NCBI GenBank assembly: GCA_020631735.1
Contig: CM036197.1
Span: 46,485,880-46,549,879 of the forward strand
Direction: 5' to 3'
Origin: Saccharum officinarum
Taxonomy: Eukaryota; Streptophyta; Magnoliopsida; Poales; Poaceae
Length of the DNA stretch: 64,000 nucleotides
A program made the translations under genes and the position numbers. Of this stretch, positions 35,365 to 47,372 are shown piece after piece (position 1 is the stretch's first letter; each line of letters starts with the position of its first letter). The notes under the pieces were generated by a model, which was not told the DNA's origin, ran no database searches, and was given only the letters and a program-made list of their open reading frames with translations.

Positions 35365-36216
35365 CTCTCACGCCTCCCACTCATCTAGCTTGTGATTTGA
35401 TCATCCAAAGTGAGATTGGGAGTGATCCAAGTGCATTTGCATTGTGATTGAGCATCTAGTGGCACTTGGGATCGTGTTGGCTGCGGGTCTTCTGGTTACT
35501 CTTGGTGGTTCCCGTCACCTAGACGGCTTGGAGCAGCGGAGGAGCTTCGGCACGAGTTGGTGATTGTTCGTGGCTAGCTCCGGTGATTGTGAGGGGTCTT
35601 GTACTTTCCCCGGCGGAGAGCCGAAAGGTAACTCTAGTGGATTGCTCGTATCATTGAGTTACCTCACTTATTGGTAGGTTCTTACGGTGTCCAATTGTGT
35701 GGACAAGGTTCGTGCAACACCTCTTAGCTGTCGAACCAGTAAGTGTTGGTCGTCACAACGGGGACTAGCGTGCCGGCAAGCACGTGAACCTCGGGAGAAA
35801 AATCTTGTGTCTCTTGTGTGATTGGATTTCTCCTAGTGATTTGGTTGTCATCATATTGTGATTGGTTCATTCCTCGATGCGATGGTATAATCACCCTACT
35901 CACTCCATTACTTTCTTGTAAATTAGTTGTAGCAAACTCTTTAGTGTAACTAGTTTTGAGAGCTTGCTTAGTAACTTAGTATTATCTAGTGGAGCTTTTT
36001 AGAGTAGCCTTGTTGAGAGCTCTTAGTGAGTAGTGACTTAGCCTCTTGTGTGCCTAAAGATCATAGCAACTAGAATTGTTGGGTAAGTGGCTTGCAACCC
36101 TTGTAGAGCTAGAGTAAGTTTGCATTTTGCCGTTTGTCATACTAATCAAATTACTCTAGTGATCTTATAGATTTTTAAAACGCTATTTAACCCCTTAGCC
36201 ATATTATGATCTTTCA
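35365..36216 (+). repeat. partial LTR related to the 32143 solo LTR
   Basis: It shares phrases with the LTR at 32143-34696: gtgaacctcggga(g/t)aaaaat, gatcatccaaagtgag-like text, and the repeated 'gctagctt' and 'tagttgt' tail. It ends cgctatttaaccccttagcc, then gatctttca, the diverged form of the same LTR end. The left end is truncated at about 35365. Confidence 0.5.
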
Positions 36217-36764
36217 TGTGGTCGTGGCCAGCATGTGTGAGTTGCACACGGATGGTTGCGGTGGGTCGTCAAAAGCGTCGGCGGCGGCTAGATTTATAGC
36301 CGAATATCGTCGTCGAGGAAGCTACAGGTTTACCGCGCGTGGACAAAGTCTTCAGGACAGCACATCTGCACGTCGGTCGGCGGTACGTGCGGTGGTGCGG
36401 TGTTTGTCCGTACGTCGGTGTAGCGCATCTGGATGGCACATCCTACATTGAAGAGGCGGAGTCGCAGCGAGAGGAGGATCGGTACGGCACGAGAAGTGGA
36501 GTCCAGACCAGTTACGTGCATGTTCATGGCCAACGATGGTAGTACGTGCGGGAGCAGGACTCGGCCTGATTGGTCATGGCCGGGCGTGTGGTGGTGAGGT
36601 GTGGCCGTGTGGGCAATGGACGCTGGAGTGCAGCGCGGCAGGACTTCGTGTGCAAGATTGAGAAGAGAGAAAAAAGGGAAAGGCAAGGTACGGTGGCAAG
36701 TTAATGCGGCAGATTTGCATACCAGGAGGATGCGTGGTGCTGTTTGCATGTGTCAATACTGTCC
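36217..36764. other. intergenic GC-rich DNA
   Basis: Composition-driven open frames run on both strands, with no domain. I see nothing assignable. Confidence 0.3.
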
Positions 36765-37357
36765 ATATTTTATTTTATTTTGTGTTTTAAAATAACCCCA
36801 CCTGATATATTGCAGTCACATATTCCGGGGGGTGCCCGGTGACGGCTGTGCGCATGGTCCAAAGGTTTGCAAAGTTACATTACAAGGATGCAAAGATCAA
36901 ATAGGTAAGCTATTACACCAGAAATTAGAAAGGCGAGTGTCATTCCTTGGGAGGCGGCATCTCCATTGTATAGCTGAACTTCTGCAGGCAGCGATCAGCC
37001 TTGAGTGGTCTGGGGGCATTCCTCTGAAAACCACATCATGCCTGTGTTTCCATAGTTCCCAGCATATGAGAAGGATTAGCGAAGAGAACGCTGTCTGTGG
37101 CATGGTTACCGGTGGTGTTGTCTCCCAGAGGCTCTGAACTTGGGCAATATTCTCTTGCTGCCAGCCAATTCTGCGCCAAAATTCTTTTGCAAAGTGACAA
37201 CCTGAGATGATGTGGTCTGCTGTCTCATGTTCCGCGCTACAGATGGCACAGGTGTCTTCTTGGAGCACTCTTTTTTCACTAGGTTGCTCTTGCATTGGAT
37301 CCTGTTCTTAGTGATTAACCATCCGAAGAATCTGACACGTGGTAGAGCAAAGTTCTT

Positions 37358-38767
37358 CTACACAAACTGATATGCAGGACAGGCTTCATCACCCTTCATG
37401 GAAGCTGTGTAGATCATGCCTGATATGAGGCGCTGATTGCTGTCGGCAAAGAAACATGATCTGTCATCCATATCTATAGTTAGAGAAACATCTTGTAGCA
37501 GTGCTTGTAGAGCCTGAAGCTCATTTCTTGCTTGTGTGGACAGTCGTCTCTGGAACTGCAGCTCTAGAGGAGTTGAGATGACTTGTTGTACTGAGGAGCC
37601 ACGTCCATCGAAATGGCTGTAGAGAGCGGGGAAGCTGATTTGCAGGGGGGAGTCGCCCAACCAAACATCTTGCCAGAAGGTTGTGTCCCGTCCGTTGCCA
37701 ATGCTGACTCTTGTGATTCGTTGGTATGCTGGCAAAAGATCTCTCAGACTGTTCAAGTGAGTGCCGACCAGCTCTCCCTGCATGGTATCTAGATGAATCT
37801 GTGATCTGACCCAAGTTGCCCAAGCAGAACCCGCTGGATGGTGGAGTCTGTGTAGTAGCTTCAGCAGTAGGCAAGCATTCTGGGTGTCCAAACACTTAAT
37901 GCCTAGACCGCCATCCTCTTTTGGCCAGCAAACATTTTCCCAGGCAACCAGACACTGTGCACCATTAACCTTGTCCGCAGCAGCCCAAAGGAAAGCACGC
38001 CGTCTCTTATCCAACGCCTCTCGGATGGCAGGTGGCAGCATCATGGCCGCCATGGCATAGGAAGGAAGGCCATCCAGGACCGAGTTGATTAGGACCACCC
38101 GCCCTGCTGTGCTTAATAATGTCGCTCTCCAACCAGCTAGGTAGCGGTCCACCTTGGCAATCAGAGGAGCGAAGGCAGATAGACGGAGTTTGATGTTGGA
38201 CAGAGGGAGTCTGAGGTAGACTTGCGGGAAAGAGCCTTCCTGGCATTGCAAGATGTGCAGGATATCTTGAAACTCAAACTGGGGGATGTGCATCGGAGTC
38301 ACTATGCTCTTGCTGAAGTTGATGGATAGTCTGGTTGCCTCGGAAAACAGTTGCAGTGCATGTTTGAGTCTTGTTGCGTCTTCTGTACACCCTCGAACCA
38401 AGATGATTGTGTCGTCGGCGTATTGTAAAATCGGGCACGGTCCAAGCATCAGAGGATGACGAATGCCTCCATCAGCCTTGATCAGTTTCTGAAGGATGTC
38501 CGCTACAAGCAGAAACAGATAAGGGGATAGGGCATCTCCCTGCCGGAGGCCTCGGCGACAGGAAATCCAGGGTCCCAGAATTCCATTCACTAGGACCGCC
38601 GAGCGCGAGCTGGTCAACAGGCGTCTCATCCAGTTACGCCACAGCGCAGGGAAGCCACGAACCTCCAGCACACGATCCAAATTGTCCCAGTTTACCGAGT
38701 TGAAAGCTTTTGCAAAGTCCAGCTTGACGACTATTGTTGGTGTCTTCCTCTTGTAGCAGGACTGCAC
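37358..38767 (-). pseudogene. LINE D reverse-transcriptase catalytic part
   Basis: A 469-codon open stretch has VVKLDFAKAFNSVNWDNL (palm aspartate), RGLRQGDALSPYLFLLVAD, the catalytic QYADDTIILV at about 38420, and the downstream AGRVVLINSVLDGLPSYAM and GGLGIKCLDTQNACLLLKLL. It ends at a TAG in place of the tryptophan expected in 'QFVWKNF'. The zinc-binding end continues at 36897-37295 in another frame. Confidence 0.85.
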
Positions 38768-38905
38768 GAGCTATGTGGCATAGATGAAGTTCTCTGGTAT
38801 GGACCTGCCTTTGATGAAGCTCGTCTGATCAATGTCTATGAGCTTGGGTACCTGTCTCTGCAATCTCGTAGTTAAGATCTTAGTTAGAATCTTGACAGGG
38901 CAGTT

Positions 38906-40324
38906 CTATAAGGACACAGGCCTGAACGCATTGGGCGTGATCGCCGGTGACGTCTTCGGGATGAGGACGATGACTGCACGGTTGATGCAGTCTAGGTCCA
39001 AGCTGTCAGCATGGAAGGCATGCAGGAACTCCATGACGACGTGCTTGGTAGTCTCCCAGGCCGACGCATAGAAGCTCGGGCCGATGCCGTCCGGCCCAGG
39101 GGCGCTGACCACGTTCATCCCCTTGACAGCAGCCTTTGCTTCCTGCTTAGTGAACAGTGCCATGAGGGTGTCGCCCTGTGCACGGTCTGCATTGTTGTAT
39201 AGGCTGAGCAGGTCGAAGGCCCAAGACGTGGGCACCACCCGGCCTAGGATGTCGGTGTAGTAGGCCGTGAGTGCCGTCGTCTTGTCTCCATGAGAGACCA
39301 GTGTTGTGCCTTCGATCTCCAGCCGTTGTATCTGGTTCCGTCGTGCCCTTGTGGACGCCCAAACTTGGAAGAATCGGGTGTTTGCGTCGCCTTCTCTTAG
39401 TGCGCGGAATTTTCCACGCTGCTTCCAGTACGCCGCGCGTTGGCTGATGAACAAAGCCAAACGTGCCCGGCACAGCTTCCGTAAACATCGTTCATCTGCA
39501 GAGAGAGTTCTCCATTCCTCAAAGACATCAAGCATTAGGATTATGAGAGTGCAGTTATGGTAAATAGACGGAGGAGAGCGATGCTTGCGCGCCCAGAGCT
39601 TTGTCGTGTGCCTGACAGCTTTGACCCGTGCTACCAGGCGCCCGGCAGCGTCCGAGGCGTTCGTCTGACAGTTCGACCAGGCAGGGAGGATGGAAGGCAG
39701 GAAATTGGGGCTTTTCAGCCAAGCATTTTCGAACCGGAACAGGTGGGTTTTGGGAAGGGCCGTGGGAATGCTGACTAGGAGAGGGATGTGGTCAGAAGTA
39801 GTTCCTACTCTTGAAGAAAGGTTAGTATTAGGAAAGCCGGAAGAGAAGACCGTGTTCACGAAAGCTCTGTCCAAACGAGCAAGGGTCGGGGAGTCACGCT
39901 TGTTACTCCAAGTGTAAAGGCAGTCCAGGAGTGGGAGCTCAATGAGCGCTAGGTTGTGGATGAAGTCATTGAATTTGTTAGCCAGCGTCCTGTTGAAACC
40001 AGTGGTGTTCTTATCATCAGGGGAGCAGGTGAGGTTGTAGTCCCCTACAGCCAACCAAGCACGGTCAGAGGGGGGCTGGAGGTTACTAAGTTCTACAAGG
40101 AAGGCATCAGTTTCGCCATGGTTACTAGGTGCATAAACATTGGTCAGATGGAAGGAATAGTCGGAGGTGGTAGAGTAGAAGGGGATGCTTAGGGTATAAG
40201 CACCGGGCACCGGATCACCTGCTTTGAGCACTGTCGGGTTCCAGGCAGTGATGAGGCCGCCCCTGGTGTTATCGGCGGGCACGGCGGAGAACTCACTGAG
40301 GTAGGGGGAAGGAAAGTTCGGCAT
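38906..40324 (-). pseudogene. LINE D endonuclease and reverse-transcriptase N-terminal part
   Basis: A 472-codon open stretch begins inside the apurinic-endonuclease-like domain (TNVYAPSNHGETDAF, LAVGDYNLTCSPDD, SDHIPLLVS) and runs into the reverse transcriptase fingers (SAPGPDGIGPSFYASAW, VIVLIPKTSP, FRPVSL). It ends at a TAG where related elements have glutamine or another residue before NCPVKILTK. Its true N-terminus lies in another frame at 40325-40455. Confidence 0.8.
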
Positions 40325-40800
40325 TTTGCCGTGGTGGCAGAGTCCAGCTTGGACTCCTGGAGACAGACAATGTGAGGGCGCGAGACAGAGATGGCGTCGC
40401 GAACGGCATCACACTTATCATTCTGACCGAGTCCATGAACGTTCCATGACATCAAGATATAAGTGAAGCGATTGATTCATAGGAACGAAAAAACAACACA
40501 GGTAGAGATACAAAGGGGGGCACAGGGGAGAAGGAAGCAAAAAACAACAACAATCAACAAGGTAGTCACCAAGGGGGCTACCTGTGAAATTAAACATGGA
40601 ACGAAAAGGATGCGCTTCGGATAGGTGAGGCACCTGTCAACACGGCTGTGTCGAAGGTGCCTGGAGTCGACAGTCTGGTGTCCTCTCATGGCGCGACGAT
40701 GGATGCAGCGGCCACCGCGACCGCCTGGCGGTCCGAGCAGGAGAGGCAGGCAGCTCTGGCGAGCCTTCCCAGATCCAGAGCCCTGATTGGGTTCTTCCTC

Positions 40801-42700
40801 AAGCAGAGATGAGCATGAGGGGATCTAGCATCTCGGTGCTCTAGGGATCGAAGTCAAGCGAGGTTGTGGGTCCATGGAGGTTGTTTCTCGGCGACCATGT
40901 TGGGGTTCGACGATGAACTCAGGCAGACAGTCTACGGTTACGATGGACAATCTGGTGATCGACTGGATATGTCGGTCAGATCAGCGTGCAAGACAATGGG
41001 GTACGTTGCGGGAGTTGTGGCAGGACTGTGCGCACAGCGGGGCTACAGGCGCTACAAGACATTGTGGACATTGATGGAATTTTGCAACAGGCGATGGAGG
41101 AGAGGTAGTGTTTGGCTGACCAGACCTCGGGCCAGTGTTGCAGTGCTCGTTGGTGGCGAGTGGAGGCTGTTGGCGATGTTCGGTCATGGTGCACATGGCG
41201 ACTGATGGAAGTTCGACAGTGGTATTTTCAGCGGGTGTTCTCGGGAGCGACGACGTCAGGTGCAGGCTGACAGGATCGAGGCGAAGGGTAGTTCATTGGT
41301 GTATGTCTGTGATTGATGGATCGGGGCTGAACAGTTCATGGGGCACAAGGCGGACAGTTCATGATGGCTGGCGGAAGTTTACTTGGAGGGCGAACATATG
41401 GGCTGTTTAGTTGGCAAAATTTTTGGCGAAACGCTACTGTAGCAGTTTCGTTGTTATTTGGTAAATATTGTCCAATCATGGTCTAATTAGGCTTAAAAGA
41501 TTTGTCTCGTCCATTTCGTCTAAACTGTGTAATTAGTTTTATTTTTTATCTATATTTAATGCTTCATGCATGTGTTCAAAGATTCGATGTGACGGAAAAT
41601 CTGAAAATTTTGGCAAAATTTTTGGCATCTAATCGGTGCCATACTATAGTGCATGGCGGAGAGGCTGGCGGCGACAGGCTAGTCATACCGTGGGCAGAGA
41701 TGACAAAAGGATCAGCGATGATGACATAGGAGCGTGATGGTTGATGGAGTTTCTCTCTCTGTGGCGTGGCAACACGTGGCGTGAGCTCAATGCAGGTTTG
41801 CATTGGAGGAGCTTGGGTGCTTCCAAATCAGCAAGGGCGTGGATCGATTCAAATTGCACGTGTAGGGTTCTGAATTGTGGATCGAATGACGTGAAGAAGC
41901 TTCAAGAGCTAAACTGGAAGGAAGTATAGATGGTGATGTCTGTACTTGTAACTGGAGTAATCTGGTTGGTCTGGGCTGCAGAGACTACGGTGGTAGACAT
42001 CGGGCATAGCATTGCAGTGGAAACGAAAGAGCAAGCTAATGTGGCAATTTCTTTATGTGACTTAGATATCGGTTGTGAGGTTCTCAGTGTCACTAGTACA
42101 ATCGGTTCGATTCAGTTAGCTTGTATGGTGCCTAACATGGAGCAGACGTGCTTCAGGGAGTCAGGCATATCCGGGATGGAGATGAATCTAATTTTACTCA
42201 TGGAGACTGTGGTGATAACAGAGGGTGCGCAGCTGCCGGTGGAGTTGTGGAGTATGGAGTTGCAGGGATAGCGAAGGCTCTTGTTTGCGGTGGGTCTGTG
42301 ATGACTCATCGGGCAGCTCTTGTGGAGCGGCAAAGGAACAACTCAAGTCAAGTGTACATGGAGGTTCGCAATGGACGGCTTCAAGGTGACAGAATATTTG
42401 CCAAAGTGGAGTTTGTTAGAATATGTGTCGAATATTATGTATTGAGTTTGGTTACGCTAGGACTTTGAGTTGTATTTGGCAGTATATGGTAGAGTTGGTG
42501 TTGGACTCTGTAACCCGGTCTCCTCATAAATATGAGAGAAGGGCTGCTGTTGTAACCATGACGACATAGCGACATGTCCGCAGGTGGACAGCGGCACGTT
42601 GCCGGGACCCTAGAGCGGCCGATATTGCTGGTTTTGGGGAGTGCCCGTAGTTATGCCCCGAGGATTAGGCACATCGCTATACCTCGGTAAAAAAAAATAT
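40801..42700 (+). repeat. non-coding retroelement-like segment ending in an A9 tract
   Basis: No domain is visible in any frame. The right end (gaggattaggcacatcgc, then tacctcggtaaaaaaaaat at about 42680-42700) has a poly(A)-like tail. The part at 42500-42560 (gtaacccggtctcctcataa) resembles LTR or LINE 3' regions of grasses. It may be a LINE-derived non-autonomous copy, or the 5' part of LINE D joined to another element. It is interrupted by a MITE. Confidence 0.35.
41399..41640. repeat. MITE of the 'taattaggctta' family, copy 2
   Basis: It starts gggctgtttagttggc and ends ggcatctaatcggtgcc (imperfect inverted ends). The body holds ctactgtagc, gtctaattaggcttaaaag, attcgtctcg-like and 'tttaatgcttcatgcatgtg' phrases that recur at 51.7, 55.7, 60.5 and 60.8 kb. 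It is non-coding, about 240 bp. Confidence 0.7.
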
Positions 42701-42840
42701 CGTGCCTCTGGTCGTCTGTGATCTTGCATGTTCGTCTCTGTAGATTGAATCGACGCTTCCGCGCGTGGAGATTAGCATTAAGCTCATTGTTGTGGGGGCT
42801 AATTTCTAACATTTGGACAGTCAAGAAGGAAAACACATGA

Positions 42841-43245
42841 CGCCGTCATTAAACAGCTTGCTTGTTTCAGCTGGCTAGCCGTAGCCATAGCTGAAAGTAG
42901 CAAAGCCATCGGAGCCAAATTGGTCCGCAAGTACGATCAAAGACGCTGAAAACTCTGGTGTGGTACGGTTCCCCTTCGAGAACTTCTTTCTCGGCCACGG
43001 CGAGGTGTCAGGTGTGCAAGTCCAATTCTATAGGCAATTTTTTTTAATTGTTTTCCTACATTAATGTGGAAAAGAAACACAACTTACAACAGTTAATAGT
43101 TATTTCGCAGTTTAAGCCCGTTAGATTGAGCCAAGAGCAGCAAGTATCTTGTGCGTTCTGCATATTATCATCAATGTTAAAGTGAAATTTCATTCACAAT
43201 CTACACCACATCATTTTGTTGTGCGGCGTGTATTTCGGAAAAGAA
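42841..43245 (+). pseudogene. degenerate partial duplicate of the DUF6598-like gene
   Basis: The segment parallels 43715-44410: 'gccgtcattaa', 'cgcaagtacgatc', 'ctctggtgtgg', 'cgag(a/g)acttct', then intron-like text 'ttttaattgttt(t/a)cct', 'acaacttacaacagtt', 'catattatcat' and 'cattttgttgtgc' in the same order. The coding part is frameshifted and unreadable. It is therefore a tandem, decayed fragment containing the end of exon 1 and the start of intron 1. Confidence 0.65.
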
Positions 43246-44850
43246 AAGGAGAAAACGTACTGTAAACAGTGTTGATGATCAGATTCAGAATCGTTGGTTT
43301 TTGTCCCCTCCACGAAGAAGGCCCGGCCCAGCCCATATCAGCAGCGTGCATGGTCATAATGGACATTTGACATGTCGAGCTTGTGTTCCATCAATGGCGG
43401 CGGCTGCTACGGTTAACTCATGGCTTCCGCACGTCGTTCGTCGCCGGCTTATGTCCGTGTCCGTCCATGGCGTCGTGCGCGTCCGCCCTTGGACCGCGAC
43501 TTTGGGCTGGAGGATCTGTTTCGAGAACGCATGGGGTCATCGGAGCCGGAGGAAGAAGATGTAGGCGAGGAGGAAGATGAGGTGTGTTTCAAGCCCTTAT
43601 TTTTTGACGAGAGGTTTGAAGCCAATTGGGCCGTGAGGAACGCGGAGAGACTGAAGCGGGAGGCAGAGAAGAAGAAGCGGATGGAGGAGGAGAAGAAGCG
43701 GATGGAGGAGGAAAAAGCATGCCGCCGTCATTAAGTCAATTCGCAAGTACGATCCAAAGGCAAAATCTCTGGTGTGGACCCGATTCTTCTTCGAGGACTT
43801 CTCCTATTTCGACATCGACGAGGAGTGTAAACCCAGTTCCATATCCGATTATTTAATTGTTTACCTGCATATTGCCAAAATCAGTCAATTTAATTGCTTC
43901 ATTGATCTTCAAAGGCTATGTTTATTTGAAAAAATAATCGATGGCTTACCAGGTTAGGAGTGGAAAGAAACCACAACTTGCAACAGTTTATTGTTAGTTA
44001 GGGGTTTAAGGGTCTGTTTATCTAGCTGCAGCTCTCAAAAGCTGTCTTTTGGCTTGTGGTTGTTGACGTTTTTTTAGTCTTTTGTAGTAAATTTTTAGTT
44101 TATCAGAACACCAAAAGTCAATAAAAGCTTTTTTTTCAGCGTTTTTATTTTGTTTTATTTTATTTATAATTTATTTCCTCGAAACTTATCTTCTTAGGTT
44201 TTCAAAAGTCAGCACAACAACTAGACCGTTTGTTTTGACTTCCGGCTTATGGTTGGCACTCCTGTCAGAAGCCAACAAAAAAACTGAAACAAATAGGACC
44301 AAGCGCAGCAATTGTCTCCTAGGGTTAGTAGGGTCTACATATTATCATTGTGTTACAGTTGAAATCTCATTTTATTTCATTTTGTTGTGCAGTGTCCTGT
44401 GTGTAGGAACTTTCATCATCACCAATTCCATTGGCTGCAATTTATGTTATTTACTTAAAATCATTTGACCGTGTAGCTGTTTGAAATTTGTTAGCTTGTG
44501 TATTTTGCTCTCTAGTAATGGTATAAATAACCCATTTTGCTGCAATGTCAATCAACTGTACTCTATGAGGTCATGAGCTATTTGTCACAGACACTTGTGT
44601 ATACATTATTTTTTTCGTTTTATTTACTATTTTGCACTCTGATTCTATTATTCTCTTACAATGATTTCAATTACGTTCTTTCTCTTTTCTTGCTACAGCC
44701 ACTTATCCTCCGATGCGAAATACCAACAAAAAGTACACCTGGTGCGCAGCAAATATCCTCACTATCAAGATAGTCTCGTCAGATGTTAGCTTCCCAATAG
44801 ATGTGTATGGTACAGCCATAGCAAGAGACAACCTTGACTTCAAATGTGTT

Positions 44851-46831
44851 TGAAGGACCGAAAGTGACGACCAGAGGGAGGGTGAATGGGAGCCTCAAAT
44901 TTCTTTTTAGAAAAGTTCGGCTGCTATCCTAAAATCAATCTCCAAAGCACATGCATGCAGTGAGTAAATCACAAGACTATGGAAGGCTAGATGTCTCCAA
45001 AAAAAACACAGCGTGACAGTCGAGAATCGATACACAAGAACACCGCCGAGCAAACGAGAGAAAGAGTGTGACCGAGCAGACCAATACAGGAACTCTCCAC
45101 CTCTACAGAAAAGAGACAAGGATGTAACCTAAAACACCTGAGCCAACAAGTGACAAAGATGCTTAGAAAAGATTCACTCACCGCTAGCAAACCAGCGCAA
45201 AAAGCAGAATTGAAAACGGAGAAAAAACGCTAGAGAAAACACTAAAACGAAACAAAAAATGGTGCACTCTACTCCTATATAGAGAAGGAAAAATACCCCA
45301 ACCTAAAATATTCAAATCAACGGGTGACTAAAGTACTTAGAGATGTTCCTTGACTAGTTAGAACCAACGCAAAAAACGGGACTCAAAATGGATCAAAAAC
45401 GAGATGAAACGGTGCACAAACACAGTGTACCGGACTCTGCACTGTAGCAGCGGACACGACAGCAGCGGACGCGACAGTGGCGAACGATCGGATGCTAGGC
45501 TGTACTGTAGCATTGTCCGGTGCTACTTAGAAGCGTCCGGTCACTTTGAAAGCAGCCACGAGTCACATGAAAATCGCCCGATCTCTTCCGTTTCAACTCC
45601 ATTTGATTCCAAATTTTGTAGGTAGGCTCTCAAGGTAGCTAAGATGCTACTCCATAAAAATCATAGCCTTTCATGTCTCACAACTCCGGAAATCGAAGGA
45701 TCTTGATTCAAGAACAAAAAAAGACCCCACAAATGAAAACCACCCGATCTAAGTGCTCATCCCGATTTAGCTCAAACCCTTCGGTGGAAATCTTCCTAGG
45801 GAGTCATAGCACCTCAAGGAATAAACGGTTCGCAAAAAGATCAACCACAAAGAGATATAGAATGACGGGAAGAAAGGGAAAACCACAAAAACGCGAAGAA
45901 CAAAACGCAAATCACAAAGAACACATCACAAATCGAATCCCGAAGGACACGAAGGGATTAGGGCCTCCATTCCCACTGCAATATTTGGTTCTTACACAAA
46001 TTCACCAATTTGTAGACCTCTCTTACAAAAAAAACCCTAAGGGGATGGGAAAACTAGGGAAGGAAGAAAGGGAAAATGAAAGAGGTGAGGGAGATGGAGG
46101 CTCTTTCATCCTATTTAACAGGGCTATTATACATTTTCAGTTTTGCCCTTAGATATTTTAAGTCGAACCATATAACCCGAGGGCGTTATGGTCCAACCCG
46201 AGGTAATCTTCATCCAACGGCCACCGCGCCCTTCATGAGATAGCTTCGCCTCGACGCGAACTCCTCGATGTCGCCACGTGCCGTCCGTTCCTCCTCGAAA
46301 CCTCCGCCCGGGTTTTGAGGCCCAAACCCGTAAACCCGTCCACCCGATGGTTTTGAGGCCCAAACCACCAAACGCTATGAGTAGCGTACTCCATACGTGT
46401 CCCTCGCCACTCGACACGTGTCACCGCCGTCTTCGATCGGCCGTCCGCCAAGTCCTCCTGAGCCCCGCTCGACTCGCACCTCCGTCGTCTTGACTCAGTC
46501 AACACGGTCACTCCCATGTACACTTGCGCTTTTCAATGTCCTAGGTGTTAGCCACCGCGGCTGCTCACCCGGCCTCCTAGTACCTCGGTCCAAACCTCAC
46601 GTCTGCCCTTCACTGCTCTCGGTCCATCGTCGCGGAACGTCCCTACTTGACCTTCACCTCGCCGTCAACCACCGCCTCCGAGCTCCATACATGCACACCA
46701 CAAACCAAGAGACATGTCGCACAACCCAACTCATGCCATGGTTAGTCACAAACTCAACCTAGATCGTGGATCACGTTGACAATCACTCATTACAAAACGA
46801 ACTACAAGGGCACATCAACCTTGTATTCGCA
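44851..46831 (-). mobile_element. solo LTR inside exon 2 of the DUF6598 gene
   Basis: The plus strand starts tgaaggaccgaaagtgacg and ends ttgtattcgca, so TG..CA ends are present. Exactly gtgtt flanks both sides (44846-44850 and 46832-46836). Removing 1981 bp plus one copy of gtgtt restores the reading frame from KCV into HLFR. The start resembles the reverse complement of the end of the LTR at 32143-34696, so it probably lies on the minus strand and belongs to a related family. No internal genes are present. Open frames in it (for example 45673-46152) are not genes. Confidence 0.85.
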
Positions 46832-47282
46832 GTGTTCATCTCTTCCGCTGCCACAGGAGGGATTCCCAGCTCATCAAGTCAGGGGTAGTGTATGTTTTTA
46901 TCATAGTGACATGGCACTAATTGATTTCATTTTGTTTGACTGTTGATTGTCAATATATATGTGTGTGCATGAATTCATTCACCTTGCCATTTGGCAAAGA
47001 CCTTTTCTTAAAATTTGTTATGCATGTTATAACTTAACTTGTAACTTCAATTTTTTGAACTATCTATCACTATTGGTTGTCAATAAACATGTGCAAGAAT
47101 GTATTATCTGATGGCAATTACTAATTTTTATGTTTGTGGTGCTTATTATAATCACACTTGTATTCTTAATATTTCAGAAAATGCAACTATAGAAAATGAT
47201 TCATATGCATGTTCTATATTTGTTGCCAACACCTAATGTAGGTCTTGAGTAGAAATGAAGTATTTGGTTTAGACATGGTCTG

Positions 47283-47372
47283 ACCGTCAGAGTCTTGATA
47301 AACACAATGTCTCGCCTACATAACAGCACCGTCAGAGTCTTGATAAACACAATGTCTCGCCTACATAACAGC
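47283..47372 (+). repeat. perfect 45-bp tandem duplication
   Basis: Two identical adjacent 45-bp units, 47283-47327 and 47328-47372, each beginning accgtcagagtcttgata. They lie in intron 2 of the DUF6598 gene, about 80 bp before its acceptor site. Confidence 0.85.

Larger units (their letters stand above)
36765..40800 (-). mobile_element. nearly full-length LINE (D), decayed
   Basis: Read on the minus strand, the element has an endonuclease start (MSWNVHGLGQNDKC, LQESKLDS at about 40340-40455), the endonuclease body (RGGLITAWNP, AVGDYN, DHIPLL), and the reverse transcriptase (APGPDGIGPSFY, IDQTSFIKGRSIPENF, VKLDFAKAFNSVNWDN, RGLRQGDALSPYLF, QYADDTIILV). It finishes with a zinc-binding C-terminus (CAICSAEHETADHIISGCHF). 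An A-rich tail on the minus strand lies at 36769-36793. Breaks are a frameshift near 40320, TAG codons at 38906-38908, 38771-38773 and 37358-37360, and a frameshift at an A run near 37270. The 5' limit is approximate. Confidence 0.85.

Noticed and set aside
45673..46152. 159-codon plus-strand frame
   Set aside because: It lies entirely within the solo LTR at 44851-46831 and is Lys/Arg-rich by composition.
47283..47372. Direct repeats considered as a CRISPR-like array
   Set aside because: There are only two contiguous units with no spacers, and the context is a plant nuclear gene. No CRISPR array is present in the window.
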